NCBI RefSeq assembly: GCF_004801905.1
Contig: NZ_SSSN01000013.1
Location: 24,367-88,366, forward strand
DNA length: 64,000 bases
Direction: 5' to 3'
Origin: Orlajensenia flava
GTDB lineage: Bacteria; Actinomycetota; Actinomycetes; Actinomycetales; Microbacteriaceae
The notes under the pieces were generated by a model. The model had not been told where the DNA came from. It made no database searches and was given only the letters and a program-made list of their open reading frames with translations. The translations under genes and the position numbers were made by a program. Shown here one piece after another: positions 18,532-26,674 of the stretch; position 1 is the first letter of the stretch; the number at the start of each line of letters is the position of its first letter.

Positions 18532-19052
18532 GCGCTCTGCGCGCGGGCGAGAGGAAGGCGGTGCTTGCGTTGGGCAGCAACCTCGGCGACCGCGCCCGCG
18601 AGATCGACACGGCGGTCTCGGAGCTCTCGGGAACGGATGGCATCCGTCTGCTCGCCTTTTCGCCCATCGTCGAGACCCGGGCCGTGAAGGTGCACGGTGT
18701 CGACGAGTTCGCCCCCCGCTACCTCAACGCCGTGGCCGTCGTGGCGACCACATTGGCGCCCGAGCAGCTGCTGCACCAGGTCAACCGCATCGAGGCCGAC
18801 CACGGACGCGTGCGCGACGAGCGCTGGGGTGATCGAACGCTCGACATCGACATCGTCTGTCACGGCGACATCGTCTCCGACGCACCGCAGCTGACGCTTC
18901 CCCACCCCCGCGCCGCCGGGCGCGACTTCGTGCTCGCCCCCTGGCTCGCGGCCGACCCCGACGCCGAGCTGCCCGGAATCGGGCGCGTTGACGAACTGCT
19001 CGCGGGCATCGAGGACACCACTCGGCCATGGACTCCCGGAGGGGCCCGATGA
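18528..19052 (+). CDS. folK: HPPK: 6-hydroxymethyl-7,8-dihydropterin pyrophosphokinase
   Basis: A 174-residue enzyme that pyrophosphorylates hydroxymethyl-dihydropterin with ATP, feeding FolP. Signatures: LALGSNLGDR near 13-22, NAVAVVAT, and RWGDRTLDIDIVCHG near 100-114, whose aspartates bind the two magnesium ions, followed by LPHPRAAGRDFVLAPW. ATG overlaps the folB stop by four bases. Confidence 0.97.
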   Translation: MSALRAGERKAVLALGSNLGDRAREIDTAVSELSGTDGIRLLAFSPIVETRAVKVHGVDEFAPRYLNAVAVVATTLAPEQLLHQVNRIEADHGRVRDERWGDRTLDIDIVCHGDIVSDAPQLTLPHPRAAGRDFVLAPWLAADPDAELPGIGRVDELLAGIEDTTRPWTPGGAR

Positions 19053-19513
19053 ATCGAACGCACGCGTCCACTCTCATCGCACTCGGCCTGGTGGGAGCCG
19101 TCGCGACGTTCCTGCTCGAGCTGGCGACGGCGGCGTCGGGGCACGCGGTGTTCATCCCGCCACTCACCCTCGCGCTGACACTGGTGATCATCGCGGTCGC
19201 GGTCGTCGCGCTGGCGATCCCCATCCGGCGTGCGGTGCGCGGCAAGGCAACCGGACGCATCGACCCCTTCCGCGCGATGCGGACCGCGGCGCTCGCCAAG
19301 GCCTGTGCATTGGCGGCCGCGCTGCTGCTCGGCGGCGGAGTCGGCGTGCTGGTCTACCTGCTCAGCAGGACGGCGATCGCCTCGACCGGCCCCATCCTGT
19401 TGACCGTCGTGTCGAGCCTGGCGGCACTCGTGCTGCTGGTCGCCGGCCTGGTCGCCGAGTCCTTCTGCATCCTCCCTCCCGACGACGATGACGAGGGGCA
19501 CGCGCATGCCTGA
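19049..19513 (+). CDS. DUF3180 membrane protein
   Basis: A 154-residue integral membrane protein with four hydrophobic segments (about 8-25, 33-53, 80-105 and 115-140) and an acidic, His-containing tail. It matches in size, topology and place the DUF3180 family found behind folK in actinobacteria; function unknown. ATG at 19049 overlaps the folK stop. An in-frame ATG at 19028 is less likely because of the tight overlap pattern of this operon. Confidence 0.85.
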   Translation: MNRTHASTLIALGLVGAVATFLLELATAASGHAVFIPPLTLALTLVIIAVAVVALAIPIRRAVRGKATGRIDPFRAMRTAALAKACALAAALLLGGGVGVLVYLLSRTAIASTGPILLTVVSSLAALVLLVAGLVAESFCILPPDDDDEGHAHA

Positions 19514-20024
19514 TGACGAGACGATCCCCACCGTTGGGCCGGAGAGACGCCTGCAACTCGACGACGTCGAGTGGAGACGGGTGTCGCCGAAGTATCTCGT
19601 CGTGGCGATCGTCGGACGCATCGTCTCGGCGGTCGTGATCGGCGCCGCAGCCGTCTTCCTCTGGCTCGTGGCCGGATGGGGCTGGATCCCGTGGGTGCTG
19701 CCCGTCATCGGCGTCGGCTTCCTCATCGCGATCATCATCGAACCGCGGCGGGTGCGCTCGATCGGCTACGCCCTGCGAGCGGACGACCTGGTGTTCCGTC
19801 GCGGAATCATGTTCCAGCGGTTCGTCGCCGTCCCGTACGGGCGCATGCAGCTCGTCGACATCACACGCGGTCCGGTGTCGCGGGTGCTCGGGCTTGCCGA
19901 CCTGCGACTCGTGACCGCCGCCGCGGCGTCGGGAGTCGCCATCCCCGGCCTGCCCGAAGCGGATGCCGAGGATCTGCGCGACCGACTGGTGTCGCTCGCG
20001 GAAACGCGACGGGCCGGGCTGTGA
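19506..20024 (+). CDS. PH-domain (bPH2/DUF304) membrane protein
   Basis: A 172-residue protein with two adjacent membrane helices (about 30-70) followed by a bacterial PH-like domain that contains the typical YALRADDLVFRRGIMFQRFVAVPYGRMQ-type stretch (about 88-115). Such proteins usually occur as a small plus large pair. Function is not established; a membrane organisation role is possible. It overlaps the genes on both sides. Confidence 0.88.
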   Translation: MPDDETIPTVGPERRLQLDDVEWRRVSPKYLVVAIVGRIVSAVVIGAAAVFLWLVAGWGWIPWVLPVIGVGFLIAIIIEPRRVRSIGYALRADDLVFRRGIMFQRFVAVPYGRMQLVDITRGPVSRVLGLADLRLVTAAAASGVAIPGLPEADAEDLRDRLVSLAETRRAGL

Positions 20025-21550
20025 GGTTCGCGGACGGCGCCTGGCACCGGCTGCATCCGGCGACGCCTCTCCTGCGCGGCGGCCTCGCCTTCGTGGCGAT
20101 AGCCGGATTCGTCATCGCGAACCTGCGCGAACGTCTGGTCGACTTCTTCTTCCGCGTTCCCCAGTTCGGCGACGACCCGATCGACGAGATCGTCAACCAC
20201 GGCTTCGTCGGCTGGGCGCTGCTGGGCGTCCTCGGCGTGCTCCTGGCGATCATCGCCGTGTTCACCGTGTCGTGGCGGATGCACACCTTCCGCATCACGG
20301 ACGACCTCGTCGAGGTGCGCTCCGGCATCCTGCTGCGAACCCACCGTCGTGCGCGGCTCGACCGCATCCAGGGCGTGAGCATCTCCCGCAACCTGCTCGC
20401 CCGCATCTTCGGTGCGGCCAAGCTGGACATCACCGTGGCGGGAAACGACGCCAACGTTCAGCTCGCCTACCTGGGTTCGGCCGCGACGGATGAGCTGCGC
20501 CGCGAGATCCTCACACTCGCCAGCGGGGCGCGCCGTGAGGCGACCGAGCCGGTCGCCCTCGATCAGGACGGCGCAGAGCATCCGGACGCATCGGCGTCGA
20601 CAGGCGCGCGCCTCGGCGGCCTGGTGAACCGGCGGGTGGGGGAATTCCTGGCGCCGGAGCTGGATCCGGATGCGGCGCCGCCGGAGTCCGTCGTGCGCAT
20701 CCCCCTCCTCCGCCTGATCGGCTCGGTCGTGCTGACCGGCTTCACCGTCGTGCTCGTCATGTTCATCATCGCGATCGCCATCGGACTCTCGCAGGGCGAG
20801 TTCTGGCCGGTCCTCGTCGTGCTGCCGGTCATCCTCGGTGGTGGCAGCTTCTACATCCGGCGGGTCAGCCGTCAGCTGCGCTACACGATCGCCGGCACAC
20901 CGGACGGCGTGCGGGTCGGATACGGCCTCCTCTCCACCAACAACGACACCCTTCCGCCCGGTCGGATCCACGCGATCGGAGTCGACCAGCCGCTGCTGTG
21001 GCGTCCGTTCGGGTGGTGGCGGGTGCGTGTCAACACCGCCGGTCACGCGAGCCGTGACCGCCAGAACCGGGAGAACACGACCGTGCTGCCCGTCGGCAAC
21101 GGCGCGGACGTGCGGGCCGTGCTCGGCCTCATCCTGCCCTCCTTCACCGATGCCGAGGCGCAGGGCATCATCGAGAGCGGAATGGTCTCGCGCGGAGGAG
21201 ACGACGGGTTCACCAACGCTCCGCGGCGGGCGGCCTGGCTGCGTCCGTTCTCCTGGCGTCGCACGGGGTTCCGGGAGCACGGCAGCATCGTGCTGCTTCG
21301 CCGCGGCGTGCTCTCGCGCGACCTCGTCGTCGTGCCCCTCGCGCGCCTGCAGAGCGTGGCGCTCGAGCAGGGGCCGGTGCATCGGATGCTGCGGCTGGCG
21401 TCCGTGCGGATGCAGACGGTCTCCGGTCCCGTCGCCGCGGCACTCGAGGTCGTCCCCGCTGACACGGCGCTGGCGCTGTACCGGCGCACGGCGGCCGACG
21501 CCGTCGAGTGGGCGAGCGTGGACACCAGTCATCACTGGGGGGCCTCGTGA
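20021..21550 (+). CDS. PH-domain (DUF304, YdbT-like) membrane protein
   Basis: A 509-residue partner of the preceding protein. It has pairs of membrane helices (about 20-40 and 58-85; 225-275) alternating with three bacterial PH-like domains, each marked by a VxxGxxxRxxxxxxxxRIQ-type segment (RSGILLRTHRRARLDRIQ, GLLSTNNDTLPPGRIHAI, RRGVLSRDLVVVPLARLQ). GTG at 20021 overlaps the upstream stop. Function unknown; the small/large pair is conserved in this folate-pantothenate operon of actinobacteria. Confidence 0.88.
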   Translation: MRFADGAWHRLHPATPLLRGGLAFVAIAGFVIANLRERLVDFFFRVPQFGDDPIDEIVNHGFVGWALLGVLGVLLAIIAVFTVSWRMHTFRITDDLVEVRSGILLRTHRRARLDRIQGVSISRNLLARIFGAAKLDITVAGNDANVQLAYLGSAATDELRREILTLASGARREATEPVALDQDGAEHPDASASTGARLGGLVNRRVGEFLAPELDPDAAPPESVVRIPLLRLIGSVVLTGFTVVLVMFIIAIAIGLSQGEFWPVLVVLPVILGGGSFYIRRVSRQLRYTIAGTPDGVRVGYGLLSTNNDTLPPGRIHAIGVDQPLLWRPFGWWRVRVNTAGHASRDRQNRENTTVLPVGNGADVRAVLGLILPSFTDAEAQGIIESGMVSRGGDDGFTNAPRRAAWLRPFSWRRTGFREHGSIVLLRRGVLSRDLVVVPLARLQSVALEQGPVHRMLRLASVRMQTVSGPVAAALEVVPADTALALYRRTAADAVEWASVDTSHHWGAS

Positions 21551-22308
21551 GTGATCCGGCGCAGCGCGCCGGACGGCTCGGGGTCGGCATCATCGGAGCG
21601 GGTCGGGTCGGCCCGGTCATCGGCGCCTCCCTCGGGGCAGCCGGACACGCCGTGGTGGGCATCGCCGCCGTGTCGGCGCCCAGCCGAGAGCGTGCGGAAG
21701 CGCTGCTGCCCGGTGTGCCGATCCTCACGGTTCCGGAGGTGGTCGAGCGCAGTGAACTCGTGGTGCTCGCCGTTCCGGATGCCGAACTGGAGCCGCTGAT
21801 CGCCGGGCTCGCGGCCACCGGCACCTGGCAGGCGGGCCAACTCGTGCTGCACACCTCGGCGCGGTACGGCTGGTCGGTGCTGCAGCCCGCCCTCGGCGCA
21901 GGCGCCATCCCGCTCGCCGCGCATCCGGCCATGACGTTCACCGGGACGAGCATCGACATCGCCCGGCTCACGGGCACCTGGTTCGCGGTCTCGGCTCCGT
22001 CCCCCGTGCTGCCGATCGCCCAGGCGCTGGTGGTGGAGATGGGCGGTGAGCCACTCGTCGTCGCCGACGCCGACCGCCCGGCGTACGCCGAGGCGATCGA
22101 GACGGCGGTGTCGTTCTCGAGCGCCATCGTCGATCAGGCGACCGGGATCCTTCGCAGCATCGGCGTCGATGATGCGGGAGCCGTGCTCGCGCCACTCGTT
22201 CGCTCGTCGGTCGAGACAGCGCTGGCCCGCACCGGCTCGGCTAGCATCGACGTGGCCGACCTTCACACCGGCGACGACTTCGGCGCCCCTCCACCGGAAA
22301 GCCCATGA
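21547..22308 (+). CDS. Rossmann-like and DUF2520 domain protein
   Basis: A 253-residue NAD(P)-binding protein: GIIGAGRVGPVIGASL near 15-30 is the dinucleotide-binding loop, followed by a Rossmann fold and a helical C-terminal DUF2520 domain (AAHPAMTF onward). The family resembles pyrroline-5-carboxylate and ketopantoate reductases and is almost always next to panC in actinobacteria, hinting at a link to pantothenate synthesis, but activity is not known. GTG at 21547 and the panC overlap show coupling. Confidence 0.85.
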   Translation: MSDPAQRAGRLGVGIIGAGRVGPVIGASLGAAGHAVVGIAAVSAPSRERAEALLPGVPILTVPEVVERSELVVLAVPDAELEPLIAGLAATGTWQAGQLVLHTSARYGWSVLQPALGAGAIPLAAHPAMTFTGTSIDIARLTGTWFAVSAPSPVLPIAQALVVEMGGEPLVVADADRPAYAEAIETAVSFSSAIVDQATGILRSIGVDDAGAVLAPLVRSSVETALARTGSASIDVADLHTGDDFGAPPPESP

Positions 22309-23153
22309 CCCCCCAGATCATCTCCGATATCGCCACCCTGCGCGCCCTCGTCGGCTCCGCTCGATCGGCGGGAGAGCGGATCGCCCTCGTGCCGACCATG
22401 GGAGCGCTGCACGAGGGGCACCGGGCGCTCGTGGCCCACGCCGCGAGCGTGGCCGACGCCGTCATCGTGTCGATCTTCGTCAACCCGCTGCAGTTCTCCG
22501 AACAGGCCGACCTGACCCGCTACCCGCGCACCCTCGAGGCCGACGCCGTCTCGCTCGCCGACAGTGGTGTCCTGGCGATCTGGGCTCCGAGCGTCGAGAC
22601 GATGTACCCCGACGGTGCCACCGAGACGCGGGTGAGTGCGGGACATGTCGGGACCCTGTACGAGGGCGCATCCCGACCCGGTCACTTCGACGGCATGCTC
22701 ACCGTGGTCGCGAAGCTGTTCAATCTGGTGCAGCCCGATGTCGCCGTGTTCGGCCAGAAGGACGCTCAGCAAGCGCACATCGTGCGGCGCATGGTGGCCG
22801 ACCTCAACCTGCCGATCGAGATCGACGTCGTGCCGACCGTGCGCGAGGCGGACGGACTGGCGCTCTCGAGCCGCAACCGGTTCCTCTCAGCCGACGAGCG
22901 TCGCGGAGCGTTGGCGCTGTCGGAGGCCCTCGGCGCGGTCGAGGCGTCCGCTGCGTCCGGGCTCGGCGAGGCGCTCGCGGAGGGTGCCGCCGCTTTCGGT
23001 GACCACGACGCCGTTAAGCTGGACTACCTCGTCGTGGTCGAACCGAAGACCTTCCTGCCCGTCTCCGACGGCTACCGCGGCGAGGCAGCCGTGCTCGTCG
23101 CCGCGCAAGTCGGCAGCACACGTCTCATCGACAACACCACCATCACGCTGTAG
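22305..23153 (+). CDS. panC: Pantothenate synthetase
   Basis: A 282-residue ligase joining pantoate and beta-alanine with ATP to give pantothenate. Signatures: VPTMGALHEGHRALV (about 29-43, the HxGH-type nucleotide site), IFVNPLQF, GQKDAQQ and LALSSRNRFLS (the KMSKS-like site). Length is standard. It overlaps the preceding gene by four bases; lysS follows after 21 bases. Confidence 0.96.
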   Translation: MTPQIISDIATLRALVGSARSAGERIALVPTMGALHEGHRALVAHAASVADAVIVSIFVNPLQFSEQADLTRYPRTLEADAVSLADSGVLAIWAPSVETMYPDGATETRVSAGHVGTLYEGASRPGHFDGMLTVVAKLFNLVQPDVAVFGQKDAQQAHIVRRMVADLNLPIEIDVVPTVREADGLALSSRNRFLSADERRGALALSEALGAVEASAASGLGEALAEGAAAFGDHDAVKLDYLVVVEPKTFLPVSDGYRGEAAVLVAAQVGSTRLIDNTTITL

Positions 23154-23174
23154 CAGCCCCGACCGGAAGACACC

Positions 23175-24698
23175 ATGGCCGACGACCAGACGACGCCCGA
23201 GCCCACTGCCGAGGAGATCGCCGCGGATGTCTCCGAGCAGAAGGCCGTTCGACTGGCCAAGCGCGAGCGGCTGATAGCCACAGCCACGGATGCCGCCGGC
23301 GGCGCCTACCCCGTCTCCGTCCCCGTGACCGACACCATCCCCGGCGTGCGAGCGCGCTTCGGCGCGCTCGAGACGGATGTCGCGACCGGCGAGACCGTCG
23401 GCATCGCCGGCCGCGTCGTGCACCTGCGCAACACGGGCAAGCTGTGCTTCGCCGCCCTGCAGTCCGGAGACGGGTCGCGCATCCAGGCGATGGTCTCCCT
23501 CGGCGAGGTGGGGGAGGAGAGCCTCCTGCGGTGGAAGGAGCTCGTCGACCTCGGCGACCACGTGTTCGTAACGGGAGAGGTCATCACCAGTCGGCGCGGA
23601 GAGCTGTCGATTCTCGTGAATGACTGGACGATCGCGTCCAAGGCGATCCTGCCGCTGCCGAACCTGCACACCGAACTCTCCGAGGAGAACCGGGTCCGCA
23701 GCCGCTACCTCGACCTCATCGCCCGCGAGCAGGCCCGCACCAACGTGCGCGACCGGGCGAAGGCCGTGGCGAGCCTGCGCCGCACGTTCGACGACCTCGA
23801 CTTCATCGAGGTGGAGACCCCGATGCTGCAGGTGATGCACGGCGGGGCATCCGCCCGTCCGTTCGTGACGCACTCCAACGCCTTCGATGCCGAGCTGTTC
23901 CTCCGCATAGCGCCGGAGCTCTACCTCAAGCGCGCCGTCGTCGGCGGGATGGAGCGCGTCTTCGAGATCAACCGGAACTTCCGCAACGAGGGCGCCGACT
24001 CGACGCATTCGCCCGAATTCGCCATGCTCGAGGCCTATCAGGCCTACGGCGACTACAGCACCATCGCCGACCTCACGCAGACCCTCATCCAGGACGCGGC
24101 GCAGGCCGTTTCAGGCAGTCACACCGTGACGTGGGCGGACGGCACCGAGTACGACCTCGGCGGCGACTGGAGCCGCATCTCCATGTTCGGCTCGCTCTCG
24201 GAGGCGCTGGGGCGCGAGATCACGCCCGAGACGCCGATCGCCGAGCTTCGGGCGATCGCGGACGGGGAGGGAATCGAGATCGACCACCCCCTGCATGGCA
24301 AGTACGTCGAGGAGCTCTGGGAGCACTTCGTCAAGAGCGGCCTCGAGCGTCCCACCTTCGTGATGGACTTCCCCCTCGACACCTCGCCGCTCGTGCGCGC
24401 GCACCGGTCGCTGGCGGGGGTCGTGGAGAAATGGGACCTGTACATCCGCGGGTTCGAGCTCGCCACCGGATACTCCGAGCTGGTGGACCCTGTCGTCCAG
24501 CGGGATCGTTTCGTCGAACAGGCACGCCTGGCCGCCGGCGGCGACCCCGAGGCGATGCGCCTCGATGAGGAGTTCCTGCGCGCACTCGAGTTCGGGATGC
24601 CGCCGACCGGCGGCATGGGCATGGGCATCGACCGTCTGCTCATGGCGCTGACGGGCCTCGGCATCCGCGAGACGATCCTCTTCCCGCTCGTCAAGTAG
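23175..24698 (+). CDS. lysS: Lysyl-tRNA synthetase, class II
   Basis: A 507-residue class IIb synthetase. The N-terminal OB-fold (about 60-150: GIAGRVVHLRNTGKLCFAAL) binds the tRNA anticodon; the catalytic core shows motif 1 (FIEVETPMLQ), motif 2 (FEINRNFRNEGADSTHSPEFAMLE) and motif 3 (GMPPTGGMGMGIDRLLM). Complete. It ends the folate/pantothenate operon and is followed by a hairpin terminator. Confidence 0.97.
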   Translation: MADDQTTPEPTAEEIAADVSEQKAVRLAKRERLIATATDAAGGAYPVSVPVTDTIPGVRARFGALETDVATGETVGIAGRVVHLRNTGKLCFAALQSGDGSRIQAMVSLGEVGEESLLRWKELVDLGDHVFVTGEVITSRRGELSILVNDWTIASKAILPLPNLHTELSEENRVRSRYLDLIAREQARTNVRDRAKAVASLRRTFDDLDFIEVETPMLQVMHGGASARPFVTHSNAFDAELFLRIAPELYLKRAVVGGMERVFEINRNFRNEGADSTHSPEFAMLEAYQAYGDYSTIADLTQTLIQDAAQAVSGSHTVTWADGTEYDLGGDWSRISMFGSLSEALGREITPETPIAELRAIADGEGIEIDHPLHGKYVEELWEHFVKSGLERPTFVMDFPLDTSPLVRAHRSLAGVVEKWDLYIRGFELATGYSELVDPVVQRDRFVEQARLAAGGDPEAMRLDEEFLRALEFGMPPTGGMGMGIDRLLMALTGLGIRETILFPLVK

Positions 24699-24713
24699 CG
24701 AGACGCTACGCAG

Positions 24714-24732
24714 CCCGACCGACCAGGTCGGG
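24714..24732 (+). terminator. Terminator hairpin after lysS
   Basis: CCCGACC-GACCA-GGTCGGG, a perfect 7-bp stem with 5-base loop followed by TTGATTCG, 15 bases behind the lysS stop. Confidence 0.7.
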
Positions 24733-24780
24733 TTGATTCGTCGCGCCTAGGCGTCCACGTCGACATGTGGCTAATTCTGT

Positions 24781-24834
24781 GAATGTATTGCTTTGTGTTG
24801 GAATGTGTGGGAATCTGTCTGAACGTTCGAAGGT
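24781..24834 (+). promoter_or_regulatory. Phased GAATNT direct repeats upstream of fruR, candidate DeoR-type operator
   Basis: GAATGT (24781), GAATGT (24801), GAATCT (24811) and GAACGT (24821) recur at 10- or 20-base steps on one helix face, with GAAGGT at 24829. The array lies 30-83 bases before the fruR start. DeoR-family regulators often bind such phased repeats, so autoregulation by the downstream protein with fructose-1-phosphate as inducer is a fair inference. Confidence 0.55.
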
Positions 24835-24863
24835 GAATGATCCTCGAACGGAGAGGATCGAGC

Positions 24864-25652
24864 ATGTACGCAACGGAACGCCAGGATCGGATCAGCACCG
24901 CGATCGCCCGCGTCGGACGCGTCTCGGTGATGGAGCTCTCCCGTGAATTCGGCGTGGCGTCCGAGACCATCCGCCGCGACCTCGACCTGCTCGAGGAGCA
25001 GGGTCGTCTGCGCCGCGTGCACGGAGGCGCCGTCTCAGCACAGAGCACGACGATCGCCGAGACCAGCCTCGCCGATCGCAGCGATCAAGCCCGGGAGCAG
25101 AAGAGCGCGATAGCCCGGGCCGCGCTGCGTCAGGTGCCCGACACCTTCCGCGGTTCGCTCCTCATCGACGCTGGCAGCACGACCGCCCAGTTCGCCGAAC
25201 TGCTCGCAGCTCGTCAGCCTGCCGCGCCCGATGCCCGCATCGACGTGTCGACCAACTCTCTGGCCATCGCCGCCACCCTCAACGCGAGCGCACACCTCGC
25301 TCTGCGCATCCTGGGCGGAAAGATCCGCGGCATCACCGGAGCCGCGGTGGGTCCGTCCACCATTGCGCAACTGACCGACCTGCGCCCCGACATCGCCTTC
25401 ATCGGGGCCAACGGCGTCAGCGACGGGTTCGGTCTCAGCACGCCCGACGAGGCGGAGGCCGCGGTGAAGGCGGCTATGGTCCACGCCGCCCGCCGGGTGG
25501 TCGTCCTCGCTGACTCGTCCAAGCTCGAGGTCGAGACGCTCGTGCGGTTCGCGCGGCTCGATGAAGTCGACACCCTCATCACGGATGCGCCCCCGCCGGC
25601 GCTGCTCGCCTCGGCCCTGGCGGCCCACGGCGTCGAGGTGGTGCTCGCATGA
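24864..25652 (+). CDS. fruR: DeoR/GlpR-family regulator of fructose operon
   Basis: A 262-residue repressor. The N-terminal winged helix reads RQDRISTAIARVGRVSVMELS, then SETIRRDLDLLEEQGRLRRVHGGA, the DeoR signature; the C-terminal sugar-phosphate sensor domain has IDAGSTTAQFA, and IGANGVSDGFGLSTPDEAEAAVK. ATG at 24864 has GGAGAGGA upstream; an in-frame ATG at 24837 is less likely. It overlaps fruK by four bases, so it controls its own operon. Confidence 0.9.
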   Translation: MYATERQDRISTAIARVGRVSVMELSREFGVASETIRRDLDLLEEQGRLRRVHGGAVSAQSTTIAETSLADRSDQAREQKSAIARAALRQVPDTFRGSLLIDAGSTTAQFAELLAARQPAAPDARIDVSTNSLAIAATLNASAHLALRILGGKIRGITGAAVGPSTIAQLTDLRPDIAFIGANGVSDGFGLSTPDEAEAAVKAAMVHAARRVVVLADSSKLEVETLVRFARLDEVDTLITDAPPPALLASALAAHGVEVVLA

Positions 25653-26662
25653 TCGTCACGCTCACCGTCAATCCGTCGCTCGACCGCACCGTACAACTCG
25701 ACGGCGAACTCGCGCGCGGCGCGGTGCAACGCGCCCTCGAGACCCGCGAGGATCCGGGCGGCAAGGGCGTCAACGTTACCCGGGCGCTGCGTGCGTCAGG
25801 CGTCGACTCCCTCGCCGTACTGCCCGGCGCCACCTCGGATCCGTTCTTCTCCGCGCTCCGCGCCGAGGACGTTCCGTTCGGCGCTGTGCCGATCGAGGGT
25901 CGCATCCGGGCCAACCTGACCCTGACCGAACTGGACGGCACGACGACCAAGATCAACGAGCCCGGTCCGACTCTCGCCGAGAACGACCAGGATGCCCTCA
26001 TCGCCCTCGTGGCCGAGGTGTCGGAGGGCGCCGACTGGCTGGTCCTCGCGGGGTCCCTTCCTCCCGGTGTGCCCGACGACTTCTACGCACGTGTCGTACG
26101 CGCCGTCCGGGAGGCGAACGCCCGCCCGCCTCGCATCGCGGTCGACAGCTCAGGCGCGCCGCTGCGCGCACTCGTCGCTGCGCGTGTGGCCGTCGACCTG
26201 ATCAAGCCGAACGCCGAGGAGCTCGCTGAACTCGTGGGCGTGGAGGCGGGGGACGACCTCGAGGACGACCCGGAGGCAGCCCTCGCCCTCGCCCGATCGC
26301 TCGATCGCGATGGCGTGGTGGCGGCTCTCGTAACCCTCGGCGCCACGGGAGCGGTCCTCTCCACCGATGACGGCGCCTGGTTCGCCCCGGCTCCCCGCAT
26401 CCTGCCCCGGAGCACGGTCGGCGCGGGTGACTGCTCGCTGGCCGGCTACCTCGTCGCCGCCGTCGAGGGTGAGCGCCCCGACCGGTGCCTCGCGCGAGCC
26501 GTCGCATCCGGTGCGGCAGCGGCATCCCTCCCCGGCAGCATCGTTCCCACCCGCGACCAGGTCGATGCGGCCGCCATCGAGCCGGTGGCGCTCGACCCGA
26601 ACCCTCTCGAAGACCCCGAATCCATCCACCTCCGCGACGGCGCAGACGCCGCGCAGCACTGA
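25649..26662 (+). CDS. fruK: 1-phosphofructokinase
   Basis: A 337-residue PfkB-family kinase that converts fructose-1-phosphate, the product of the PTS, to fructose-1,6-bisphosphate. Signatures: VNPSLDRTV at the start, GGKGVNVTRAL near 34-44 and the anion-hole motif VGAGDCSLAGYL near 255-266. The tail of about 25 residues beyond the fold is acidic and Asp/Pro rich. It overlaps fruR and is 12 bases before fruA. Confidence 0.95.
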   Translation: MIVTLTVNPSLDRTVQLDGELARGAVQRALETREDPGGKGVNVTRALRASGVDSLAVLPGATSDPFFSALRAEDVPFGAVPIEGRIRANLTLTELDGTTTKINEPGPTLAENDQDALIALVAEVSEGADWLVLAGSLPPGVPDDFYARVVRAVREANARPPRIAVDSSGAPLRALVAARVAVDLIKPNAEELAELVGVEAGDDLEDDPEAALALARSLDRDGVVAALVTLGATGAVLSTDDGAWFAPAPRILPRSTVGAGDCSLAGYLVAAVEGERPDRCLARAVASGAAAASLPGSIVPTRDQVDAAAIEPVALDPNPLEDPESIHLRDGADAAQH

Positions 26663-26674
26663 AGGAGCAACCCC

